64,000 bases of DNA from Streptococcus mitis (GTDB taxonomy: Bacteria; Bacillota; Bacilli; Lactobacillales; Streptococcaceae). The stretch is from positions 1 to 64,000 of the forward strand of contig NZ_PKIE01000004.1 of NCBI RefSeq assembly GCF_002860865.1, given 5' to 3'. A program made the position numbers and the translations under genes. The notes beneath the pieces are model-generated. The model was not told where the DNA came from and searched no databases. It worked only from the letters and a program-made list of their open reading frames with translations. Below are positions 46,924-53,101 of the stretch, piece after piece; positions within the stretch are counted from its first letter, which is position 1, and the number at the start of each line of letters is the position of its first letter.

Positions 46924-47193
46924 ATGGCAATCTCAAAAGAGAAAAAAAATGAAATCATCGCACAATATGCACGTCACGAAGGTGATACAGGTTCAGTAGA
47001 GGTTCAAGTTGCTGTCCTTACTTGGGAAATCAACCACCTTAACGAACACATCAAACAACACAAAAAAGACCACGCTACTTACCGTGGATTGATGAAAAAA
47101 ATCGGTCGCCGTCGTAACTTGCTTGCATACTTGCGTAAAAACGACGTTAACCGTTACCGTGAGTTGATCAACTCTCTAGGACTTCGTCGTTAA
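46924..47193 (+). CDS. rpsO: 30S ribosomal protein S15
   Basis: Primary 16S rRNA-binding protein of the platform. 89 residues, the standard length, with the conserved four-helix pattern: [39 protein letters not shown] (rRNA three-way-junction contacts), [19 protein letters not shown] and [12 protein letters not shown]. Highly biased codons. SD AAAGGAG precedes ATG 46924. Possible autoregulation by the leader upstream. Confidence 0.98.
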   Translation: MAISKEKKNEIIAQYARHEGDTGSVEVQVAVLTWEINHLNEHIKQHKKDHATYRGLMKKIGRRRNLLAYLRKNDVNRYRELINSLGLRR

Positions 47194-47194
47194 T

Positions 47195-47320
47195 TCAAGA
47201 TACAAAGGCCGTCAAAAGCACAAAGCAAAAATAGGAAAATTGACGAAGAAACTTTAGTTTTTAGGAAATTTTATCTTTTTTGCCAAGTGCTTAGGCCGTG
47301 TTCAATTGAGCATATCTTGA
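47195..47320. repeat. Imperfect inverted-repeat element downstream of rpsO
   Basis: The left end TCAAGATA...GGCC...AGCAC...GCAAAAA mirrors the right end read in reverse (TCAAGATA...GGCC...AGCAC...GCAAAAA), giving a ~126-base long imperfect hairpin with no coding content. It may be a RUP- or MITE-type repeat; I do not recall the RUP consensus well enough to decide. Confidence 0.5.
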
Positions 47321-47323
47321 TAA

Positions 47324-47353
47324 TGAAGCTACTCTAAAATGGGTAGCTTTTTT
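47324..47353 (+). terminator. rpsO terminator
   Basis: AAGCTAC pairs with GTAGCTT around TCTAAAATGG, followed by TTTTTT. Confidence 0.82.
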
Positions 47354-47361
47354 GTATGGAT

Positions 47362-47410
47362 TTTAGCCCGGGCTCAAATCAGCTCTCTGACTTCAGAGGG
47401 CTTTTTTATT
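47362..47410 (+). terminator. Second terminator; left copy of the repeat flanking the cadD cassette
   Basis: AGCTCTCTG-ACTT-CAGAGGGCT then T's. The ~48 bases from TTTTAGCCCGGGCTCAAAT onward are closely similar to 48452-48500, so the two copies form direct repeats around the CRISPR-like array and cadD. Confidence 0.7.
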
Positions 47411-47413
47411 GAG

Positions 47414-47513
47414 GTTTTATCGGTCACAATTTTGGAGACTACAAAAACTGAGTAACCCACCTTAATAGCGGATTGTGTGTTTTATCGGTCACAATTTTGG
47501 AGACTACAAAAAC
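47414..47513 (-). CRISPR. Minimal CRISPR-like array: two 35-base repeats, one 30-base spacer, no cas genes
   Basis: Two identical 35-base repeats lie at 47414-47448 and 47479-47513 (plus strand starts GTTTTATCGG, ends CTACAAAAAC) and enclose exactly 30 bases (47449-47478). Repeat length, 30-base spacer and GTTTT...AAAAC ends are those of type II-A arrays. Read on the minus strand the repeat starts GTTTTTGTAGTCTCC, close to the start of the S. thermophilus CRISPR1 repeat (GTTTTTGTACTCTC). No third repeat, cas gene or tracrRNA anti-repeat was found in the window. It could be the stub of a lost array or a chance tandem repeat. Confidence 0.55.
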
Positions 47514-47551
47514 CTCAAATGGTATCAGCTAATTACACCATAAAGGTGCGT

Positions 47552-47580
47552 AGCTACTCGGATTGAAAAGCCGAGTAGCT
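47552..47580. other. Stable hairpin, possible small structured RNA
   Basis: AGCTACTCGG (47552-47561)-ATTGAAAAG-CCGAGTAGCT (47571-47580), a perfect 10-base stem. It lacks a T-run, so it is not a normal terminator. It lies between the CRISPR-like repeats and the cadD promoter. 47581-47608 is GC-rich for this genome. Confidence 0.5.
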
Positions 47581-47609
47581 GTCTGCAAGCCCCCTCGGAG
47601 AGCCCACAC

Positions 47610-47639
47610 TTTACGAAGTAAAGTATAATATGTTATACT
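47610..47639 (+). promoter_or_regulatory. cadD promoter with palindromic operator
   Basis: TTTACG (47610-47615), 18-base spacer, TATACT (47634-47639). The palindrome AGTATAA-TATG-TTATACT (47622-47639) covers the -10 box, so a repressor could act here. No CadC/CadX-type regulator gene is nearby. Confidence 0.6.
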
Positions 47640-47707
47640 CTACATGGAAGTAGTCACTGAATTCCAGTTAGAAATTACTTTGTAACTACGTTTTGAGGAG
47701 GAGTAAA

Positions 47708-47782
47708 ATGCTTTCCTATGTTCGACATTACCCACTAGCGATAGCTAAATTAATGTGTCTGTGCTCTCCTAAAATCTGCTGA
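47708..47782 (+). CDS. 24-codon leader peptide upstream of cadD
   Basis: ATG 47708 has an excellent SD (GAGGAGG at 47694-47700). The peptide ends MCLCSPKIC, with three cysteines in its last nine residues, followed by TGA at 47780. The last codons contain CTCCT (47768-47772), which can pair with the AGGAGG that serves cadD ~30 bases later. This layout fits translational attenuation, with ribosome position on the leader deciding access to the cadD SD. No such peptide is known to me for cadD, so this is inference. Confidence 0.5.
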   Translation: MLSYVRHYPLAIAKLMCLCSPKIC

Positions 47783-47812
47783 TTTATTACTGACCAATAC
47801 AGGAGGTTTTTT

Positions 47813-48433
47813 ATGGGACAGACAATTATATCTGCTATTGGTGTTTATATTTCCACCAGTATCGATTATTTAATTATTTTATTTATTTTATTTGCACAGC
47901 TATCACAGAATAAACAAAAATGGCATATTTATGCGGGGCAATATCTAGGCACAGGCTTACTTGTAGGTGCGAGTTTAGTTGCTGCTTATGTCGTTAATTT
48001 CGTGCCTGAAGAATGGATGATTGGATTGCTTGGTTTAATCCCTATCTATTTAGGGATTCGCTTTGCAATTGTTGGAGAAGGTGAGGAAGAAGAGGAAGAA
48101 GAGGAAGAAATTATTGAAAGATTAGAACAAAGCAAGGCAAATCAACTGTTTTGGACAGTTACATTGCTAACAATTGCGTCTGGCGGAGATAATTTAGGTA
48201 TCTATATACCTTATTTTGCTTCGTTAGATTGGTCACAGACCCTCGTGGCGTTGCTTGTGTTTGTAATCGGCATAATTATCTTATGCGAGATTAGTCGGGT
48301 GTTATCCTCTATTCCGTTAATATTCGAGACAATTGAAAAATACGAGCGAATCATTGTGCCCTTAGTATTCATTGTACTTGGACTATACATCATGTATGAA
48401 AATGGCACGATAGAGACTTTTCTGACCGTGTAG
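47813..48433 (+). CDS. cadD: Cadmium resistance transporter CadD
   Basis: A 206-residue membrane protein of the CadD family, giving cadmium (and sometimes zinc) resistance by efflux or binding. Helices: ~residues 4-27, 38-62, 67-85, 108-128, 137-160 and 176-196. Family signatures STSIDYLIILFILFAQL, GQYLGTGLLV and TIASGGDNLGIYIPYFA are present. An acidic run of about ten glutamates (~residues 89-98) lies in the central loop and may bind metal. SD AGGAGG precedes ATG 47813. Preceded by a palindromic promoter and a leader peptide. A terminator repeat follows. Confidence 0.92.
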   Translation: MGQTIISAIGVYISTSIDYLIILFILFAQLSQNKQKWHIYAGQYLGTGLLVGASLVAAYVVNFVPEEWMIGLLGLIPIYLGIRFAIVGEGEEEEEEEEEIIERLEQSKANQLFWTVTLLTIASGGDNLGIYIPYFASLDWSQTLVALLVFVIGIIILCEISRVLSSIPLIFETIEKYERIIVPLVFIVLGLYIMYENGTIETFLTV

Positions 48434-48451
48434 ATTTTTTTGTTTCACTAG

Positions 48452-48502
48452 GATTTTATCCCGAGCTCAAATTGGCTCTCTGATTTTCAGAGGGCTTTTT
48501 AT
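48452..48502 (+). terminator. cadD terminator; right copy of the flanking repeat
   Basis: GGCTCTCTGA-TTT-TCAGAGGGCT followed by TTTT; similar over ~48 bases to 47362-47410. Confidence 0.75.
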
Positions 48503-48506
48503 GTTG

Positions 48507-48556
48507 TCACCTTACCTCGACATACTCAAGTTTAATCTTCGGTTACGGTTCCTAGC
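48507..48556 (+). repeat. Degenerate BOX remnant
   Basis: CACCTTACC...ATACTCAAGT...CGGTTACGGTTCCTAG parallels the boxA-boxC joint seen at 43940-43980 (GCCTTACCGTACTCAAGTACAG...GCGGCTAGCTTCCTAG) with many changes. Confidence 0.45.
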
Positions 48557-48590
48557 ACAATAAAACCAACTATATTCATTTGTTCTCATC

Positions 48591-48619
48591 TTGTTACGCA
48601 GTTGAAAATATGGTATACT
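48591..48619 (+). promoter_or_regulatory. Promoter of the iron-siderophore uptake operon
   Basis: TTGTTA (48591-48596), 17-base spacer, extended -10 TGGTATACT (48611-48619), ~50 bases before the permease ATG. Confidence 0.7.
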
Positions 48620-48669
48620 TTTTCATGAGAATTTTCTAAATTTTTAAGATTCTATCATAGGAGGTTTGC

Positions 48670-49716
48670 ATGCTTTCCAAATTTTCTGGAAGCCGACAAG
48701 ACCAGCAATTTGTGTTACTTTTAGTTATTTTGCTAGCTACTTTAGGGATTTCTCTCTTTCTAGCAGTTTCAATGGGATCTGTTGCAATTGATCTAGGAGA
48801 TACCTATCGGATTATTTTGAGCAGATTAGGATTTCCTCTTGAGATAGGAGAGGTTTCCAAGTCCACTCTTGTCATTGTATGGAACATGAGATTTCCCCGA
48901 GTATTGTTAGGTCTGATAGTGGGAGCAGGCCTTTCTATGTGTGGTAGCGTGATGCAGTCCACAGTGAACAATCCCATCGCTGAGCCTTATGTCTTAGGAA
49001 TATCTGCGGGTGCAACTCTAGGGGCAACTTTGAGCATCATTCTTGGTTTAAAAGTGATGATTAGCCTTGGAGCTTTTCTTGGAGCTATTTTGGCAACAAT
49101 TGCTGTCCTCATCATTGCCTCTATGCAGGGAAGGATGACAACATCTAGTCTGATCTTATCAGGAACGGTGGTCAATGCTCTCTTTCTAGCTTTTTCCAAC
49201 TTTATTATCTCAGTTGGCGCTAATGCGGATAGTGTGATGACCATTAAGTTTTGGACCATGGGCTCGCTCGCTGGGACTTCCTGGGCAGACTTGGTCCTGC
49301 CAACTATAGTAGTAGGAATAGCCTTTCTATTTTTCTCTACTCAGTATCGTGTTTTCAATGCGATGATGATGGGAGATGAGGCTGCTTTAACTTTGGGAAT
49401 TCCTTTACGCTTTTATTGGTATCTTTATGTGACCATGGTGGCTGTGCTGACAGCAGTATTAGTGGCAACCTGTGGGATTATTGGATTTGTCGGTCTGATT
49501 ACTCCACATTTAGCTCGAGGGTTAGTAGGAACGAGTTACAAGAGGCTTTTTCCTGTTGCAACCTTGCTGGGTGCCCTCTTTGTCATTTGGGCCGACGTAC
49601 TCTCCCGTATCATCATTCCAAACGCAGAGCTTCCTATTGGTATTTTCACAGCCTTAGTAGGTGCTCCCTTCTTTATCTACATTGTTGGAGGTCGGCGAAG
49701 GGAGGTGAGGAGCTGA
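48670..49716 (+). CDS. FecCD-family iron-siderophore ABC permease
   Basis: A 348-residue permease with about ten helices in the FecCD/BtuC pattern: MRFPRVLLGLIVGAGLSMCGSVMQ (the RxPR motif), NPIAEPYVLGISAGATLGA, LSLGI-type coupling region ALTLGIPLRFYW and GIIGFVGLITPHLARGLVG. Only one permease gene is present, so it probably forms a homodimer. SD AGGAGG precedes ATG 48670. One base separates it from the ATPase gene. It imports ferric siderophore, heme or cobalamin-type substrates; the downstream esterase favours a siderophore. Confidence 0.93.
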   Translation: MLSKFSGSRQDQQFVLLLVILLATLGISLFLAVSMGSVAIDLGDTYRIILSRLGFPLEIGEVSKSTLVIVWNMRFPRVLLGLIVGAGLSMCGSVMQSTVNNPIAEPYVLGISAGATLGATLSIILGLKVMISLGAFLGAILATIAVLIIASMQGRMTTSSLILSGTVVNALFLAFSNFIISVGANADSVMTIKFWTMGSLAGTSWADLVLPTIVVGIAFLFFSTQYRVFNAMMMGDEAALTLGIPLRFYWYLYVTMVAVLTAVLVATCGIIGFVGLITPHLARGLVGTSYKRLFPVATLLGALFVIWADVLSRIIIPNAELPIGIFTALVGAPFFIYIVGGRRREVRS

Positions 49717-49717
49717 T

Positions 49718-50473
49718 ATGGATTTGATTTGTCAGGATATTCACTTTGGACTGGGAGAGAAAAAAATCCTAAAGGGAGTTTCTCTTAAAGTTGAAGGGCA
49801 TCAATTTCACACGATATTAGGACCAAATGGAAGCGGGAAAACCAGTCTACTTAAACTCCTCTATCGTCAGGAAAAGGCGGATAAAGGCTTGATAAGCTTA
49901 GATGGAAAGCCACTGGAGCATTGGTCACTCAAAGAAACAGCCAAGCAAATGGCAGTTGTAACCCAGTTTAACCAGCTGCAGTTTGATTGTACAGTTGAAG
50001 AAATCGTCTTGCTGGGAAGAACTCCCCACCTCTCTTTTTTACAGAAGGAAAAGGAAAGAGATTATACCCTTGTTCAAGATGCCCTCGTTAAGGTGGATAT
50101 GCTTGAGAAGAAAACTCGTCTCTATTCGTCCCTGTCAGGGGGAGAGAAACAGCGAGTCTTACTAGCCCGCGCCTTGGCGCAAGAACCGACTCTCTTACTC
50201 CTAGACGAACCAACCAATCACCTGGATATCAAGTACCAGCTGGACTTATTGGCCATTGTGAAGGAGCTCAAGGTCAATGTTCTAGCTGTCCTACATGATA
50301 TTCAACTTGCTTGTCGCTATTCGGATTATCTCTATCTGATGAAAGAGGGAGAAATCCTTTACCAAGGGACTCCAAAGGAGACCATCACCCCTGAGTCATT
50401 GCAAACTGTATACGGAGTTCAAAGTCAGGTTACTTGGACCGAGGATCAGCAAGCTATGATTCACTATTTATAA
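49718..50473 (+). CDS. FecE-family ABC transporter ATPase
   Basis: A 251-residue ATPase of the iron-chelate class: Walker A GPNGSGKTSLL, Q-loop VVTQFNQLQF, signature LSGGEKQR, Walker B LLLLDEPTNHLD, H-loop VLHD. ATG 49718 starts one base after the permease stop. The binding-protein gene follows after 19 bases, completing a permease-ATPase-binding protein operon. Confidence 0.95.
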   Translation: MDLICQDIHFGLGEKKILKGVSLKVEGHQFHTILGPNGSGKTSLLKLLYRQEKADKGLISLDGKPLEHWSLKETAKQMAVVTQFNQLQFDCTVEEIVLLGRTPHLSFLQKEKERDYTLVQDALVKVDMLEKKTRLYSSLSGGEKQRVLLARALAQEPTLLLLDEPTNHLDIKYQLDLLAIVKELKVNVLAVLHDIQLACRYSDYLYLMKEGEILYQGTPKETITPESLQTVYGVQSQVTWTEDQQAMIHYL

Positions 50474-50492
50474 GAATGAAAAGGAAAACAAG

Positions 50493-51503
50493 ATGAAAAA
50501 AACACTCAGTATTTTACTTGTAACAGTAGCTACCCTAACCATGGCAGCTTGTGGCAATACTACTACAGAAAAAGCTACCACACAATCTAGCACAGAGACA
50601 AGTCAAAAGGCTAACGCAGAGACGACTTATCCGTTAACGGTTAAGACCTATGATGCTAAAGGAAATGAAGTCGAACAAGTCTTTGACAAGGCACCTGAAA
50701 AAGTGATCACCAACAATCTTTCAACCACTGAAATCTTATTGGAGTTGGGGTTGAAGGATAAAATTGTTGGTATGCTCAATCCAGACAATGCTGTGACGGA
50801 CAAATACAAGGACGCGATTGCGACGATTCCTCAAATTGGGGATAAAAAAACAGTCTCACAAGAGACAGTCCTTTCTTATGAGCCAGACGCTGTGATGGGT
50901 CGAAACATGATGTTTTCTGAAAAATCCTTGGGGACAGTTAGCACTTGGAATGAAAACAAAATCCCAGTTTATACTCAAAAAGCTTCTCTCTCAACAATTC
51001 AGCAAGATTTGGGGAATATTGTAGAAGACGTTAAAAATCTTGGAATGATTTTTAATGTGCAGGACAAGGCTAATGAATACGCAGCCCAATTACAAGCTAA
51101 AATCGAGGCTGTTAAGAAAGGAAACCCAGCAAGTCAAGGTGAAAAGAAAAAGGCTTTGATTATGGTTGCTTATAATGATGAAACCTTCGGTGCCTACAAG
51201 TCTGCTTTGCAAGAAAGTTTGCTGAACCAACTTGGTTATACAAACGTTGCTACGGGTACATCAGGCTTGACCTTGGAAAATCTCGTGTCAATGGATCCTG
51301 AATTGATTATCTATGTAACCAGCGATCGCAATAAAAAATTGGATGAAAAAGCAGTAGAGTTGATGAAGGCAAATGCTGTTTTGGAAAGCGTTCCTGCTAT
51401 TAAGAATCAAAAAATCATGACCATCTCTTACGATGAATTGATGGACTATGGTCCAGCAGTGATTGATTCCCTTGAGAAAATCAATGACTTTATCAATAAA
51501 TAA
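50493..51503 (+). CDS. Iron-siderophore-type substrate-binding lipoprotein
   Basis: A 336-residue lipoprotein: signal with lipobox LTMAAC (lipidated Cys20), a Ser/Thr/Gln linker to ~residue 45, then a class III binding-protein fold (FecB/BtuF type) with two lobes joined by a long helix: PEKVITNNLSTTEILLELGL, VSQETVLSYEPDAVMGRN, then ALIMVAYNDETFGAY and LVSMDPELIIYV. Ligand residues cannot be assigned. Third gene of the importer operon; the esterase gene overlaps its end by 20 bases. Confidence 0.92.
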   Translation: MKKTLSILLVTVATLTMAACGNTTTEKATTQSSTETSQKANAETTYPLTVKTYDAKGNEVEQVFDKAPEKVITNNLSTTEILLELGLKDKIVGMLNPDNAVTDKYKDAIATIPQIGDKKTVSQETVLSYEPDAVMGRNMMFSEKSLGTVSTWNENKIPVYTQKASLSTIQQDLGNIVEDVKNLGMIFNVQDKANEYAAQLQAKIEAVKKGNPASQGEKKKALIMVAYNDETFGAYKSALQESLLNQLGYTNVATGTSGLTLENLVSMDPELIIYVTSDRNKKLDEKAVELMKANAVLESVPAIKNQKIMTISYDELMDYGPAVIDSLEKINDFINK

Positions 51504-52176
51504 TGAGTTTGATTGGGAAGGAATTCAAGTTAAAATCAGCCTTCCCTCTAGCTACGACCCCAATCAAACCTATCCGGCTATTTTATTGAATGATGGAAAC
51601 TTGGACTTCCTATCGTCCCTTTCCGAATCTGTGATTTTAGTGGGCTTGACCTCTAAAAATCGCCTAGATGACTACACGCCCTGGAAGGCAGCTGCTCTGA
51701 GAGATGGAGCTCCAGATTTTGGCGGTCAGGCCAATGTCTATCATGATCATTTGTTCGGAGATCTTTTAGACAAGTTGCAGTCGCTTTATCGCCTGGACGA
51801 AACTCGCCTTGCTTATGGAGGCTACTCACTAGGTGGTTTGGCGGCAGTCTACAGTCTTTTCAGCTTTGACAAGGTTTCCTGTGTCTTCTCCATCTGCGGT
51901 TCCTTTTGGTATCCTGATTTTGTGACTTACTGCAAGGAAGAGACAGTGAAAAATCTAGACTGTTTGCTGTATTTACAGAACGGTCAAACAGAAGGAGTCA
52001 ATCATAGTAATCTCTTAGCTCAAGCACCAGTCTATGCTGAGCAGATCCATACCAGTTTTCAGAAATGCTATCCGAACGGCCAGTTTGTCTTTGATCCTTA
52101 TGGACATCATGAACAAGTAGCTGAACGATTCCTAGCTTTTTCTAGCTGGTTGGCCCAAAAATGGAAAATCGAATAA
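51484..52176 (+). CDS. Esterase D-like hydrolase, probable siderophore esterase (IroE/Fes-like)
   Basis: A 230-residue cytoplasmic alpha/beta-hydrolase of the putative-esterase (esterase D/IroE/Fes) family: N-terminal strands (VKISLPSSYDPNQTYPAILLNDG), nucleophile Ser115 in GGYSLGGLAAVYS and a C-terminal histidine in DPYGHHEQV. ATG 51484 (MTLSINNEFDWEG) overlaps the binding-protein gene by 20 bases; an upstream frame start at 51463 has no SD. Such hydrolases cut ester bonds of imported catecholate siderophores to free iron. Position as fourth gene of an iron-chelate importer operon supports that, but the substrate is inferred. Confidence 0.8.
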   Translation: MTLSINNEFDWEGIQVKISLPSSYDPNQTYPAILLNDGNLDFLSSLSESVILVGLTSKNRLDDYTPWKAAALRDGAPDFGGQANVYHDHLFGDLLDKLQSLYRLDETRLAYGGYSLGGLAAVYSLFSFDKVSCVFSICGSFWYPDFVTYCKEETVKNLDCLLYLQNGQTEGVNHSNLLAQAPVYAEQIHTSFQKCYPNGQFVFDPYGHHEQVAERFLAFSSWLAQKWKIE

Positions 52177-52183
52177 AAGATTT

Positions 52184-52207
52184 ATCCCTTGGCTTTTGCC
52201 AAGGGAT
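52184..52207. terminator. Convergent hairpin after the esterase and acyltransferase genes
   Basis: ATCCCTTGGC (52184-52193)-TTTT-GCCAAGGGAT (52198-52207), a perfect 10-base stem. T-tract is weak on both sides. Confidence 0.7.
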
Positions 52208-52219
52208 TGTTGTATTTGT

Positions 52220-52969
52220 TTAACCAAAGTTTTCTCTCTTTTTATCTGGATTCCATACGAAGCTCGCGATAAAGCTAAAGATGATAGTTAGGATAGCGAG
52301 GATAATGGCAAGGATGAGGGCAGGAATGCGGATAAACCACCAGAGTGGGTTTGGTTTTTTATCATTGTGCCATTGTTTCGTTTCGTCGTCTAGACGTTGA
52401 AATTCTGTTTGGATACGATTGGCGACTGTTTCAATGCCTTCATCATTCATTTTCTTGATATCTGAGATATCAATTGGATTTCCAAAGTTCATATCGACAC
52501 GTTCACGGCTAACCAAGCCTTTCAAGGTCATAGGACCTGTATAGGTAACAGGCATGATACGAACCTTGGCCATTTTGGCAATCAGGGCAACTCCACCCTT
52601 GACATCGTTTGAGTGACGGCTCCCACTTGGAAACATGATAAGAGAGCGATCACTTTTTTTGAGAACATTGATAGGGTATTTGATGGCTGAGGCGCTAGGA
52701 TTTTCACGGTCGATGGGAAAGGCGCCACACATACGAATCCACCAACCAAAGATACGGTTGGTAAAGAGTTCTTTTTTAGCCATAAAGATAAATTGTTTTG
52801 GCTTGGTCGCAAAGGCCATGTAAACAGGATCCCACCAGGTACGGTGAGGCGCAACCAGAATATAATTTTCATCTTGATTAGGAATTTTATCAGTATTATG
52901 ATAATGGGCATTGCCATTGATGGACCATAGGAGTAAGACAACCAATCCACGTAAATAAGTATAAAACAT
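52220..52969 (-). CDS. plsC: 1-acyl-glycerol-3-phosphate acyltransferase (PlsC family)
   Basis: Makes phosphatidic acid by acylating lysophosphatidic acid. ATG at 52969 (MFYTYLRGLVV) with SD GGAGA gives 249 residues. Acyltransferase motifs: APHRTWWDP (H-x4-D), FPIDRE and MFPSGSRHS (FPEGTRS-type), then VMPVTYTGP. One N-terminal helix and a C-terminal hydrophobic hairpin (residues ~208-240). Streptococci often carry more than one PlsC-like gene, so the symbol is by family. It is convergent with the iron-uptake operon. Confidence 0.87.
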   Translation of the reverse strand: MFYTYLRGLVVLLLWSINGNAHYHNTDKIPNQDENYILVAPHRTWWDPVYMAFATKPKQFIFMAKKELFTNRIFGWWIRMCGAFPIDRENPSASAIKYPINVLKKSDRSLIMFPSGSRHSNDVKGGVALIAKMAKVRIMPVTYTGPMTLKGLVSRERVDMNFGNPIDISDIKKMNDEGIETVANRIQTEFQRLDDETKQWHNDKKPNPLWWFIRIPALILAIILAILTIIFSFIASFVWNPDKKRENFG

Positions 52970-53085
52970 GCGATCTCCTTCGATTATTTTCTTGTTATTA
53001 TTATACCTTATCAAAGGAGGGCTGGCAAACTTTTCCCTTGACTAGGTCCATATTTGGGATGAAATTAGAATTCTTTTAGAAAAAA

Positions 53086-53094
53086 TGGTATGAT
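53086..53094 (+). promoter_or_regulatory. Extended -10 box for a leaderless P-type ATPase mRNA
   Basis: TGGTATGAT at 53086-53094 is a good extended -10. Transcription would begin around 53101-53102, on or next to the ATG. No SD precedes that ATG. Confidence 0.55.
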
Positions 53095-53101
53095 AGAATT
53101 T

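Noticed and set aside
47324..47410. Searched for a tracrRNA anti-repeat next to the CRISPR-like repeats
   Set aside because: No partial complement of the repeat is visible nearby; the hairpins there are ordinary terminators.
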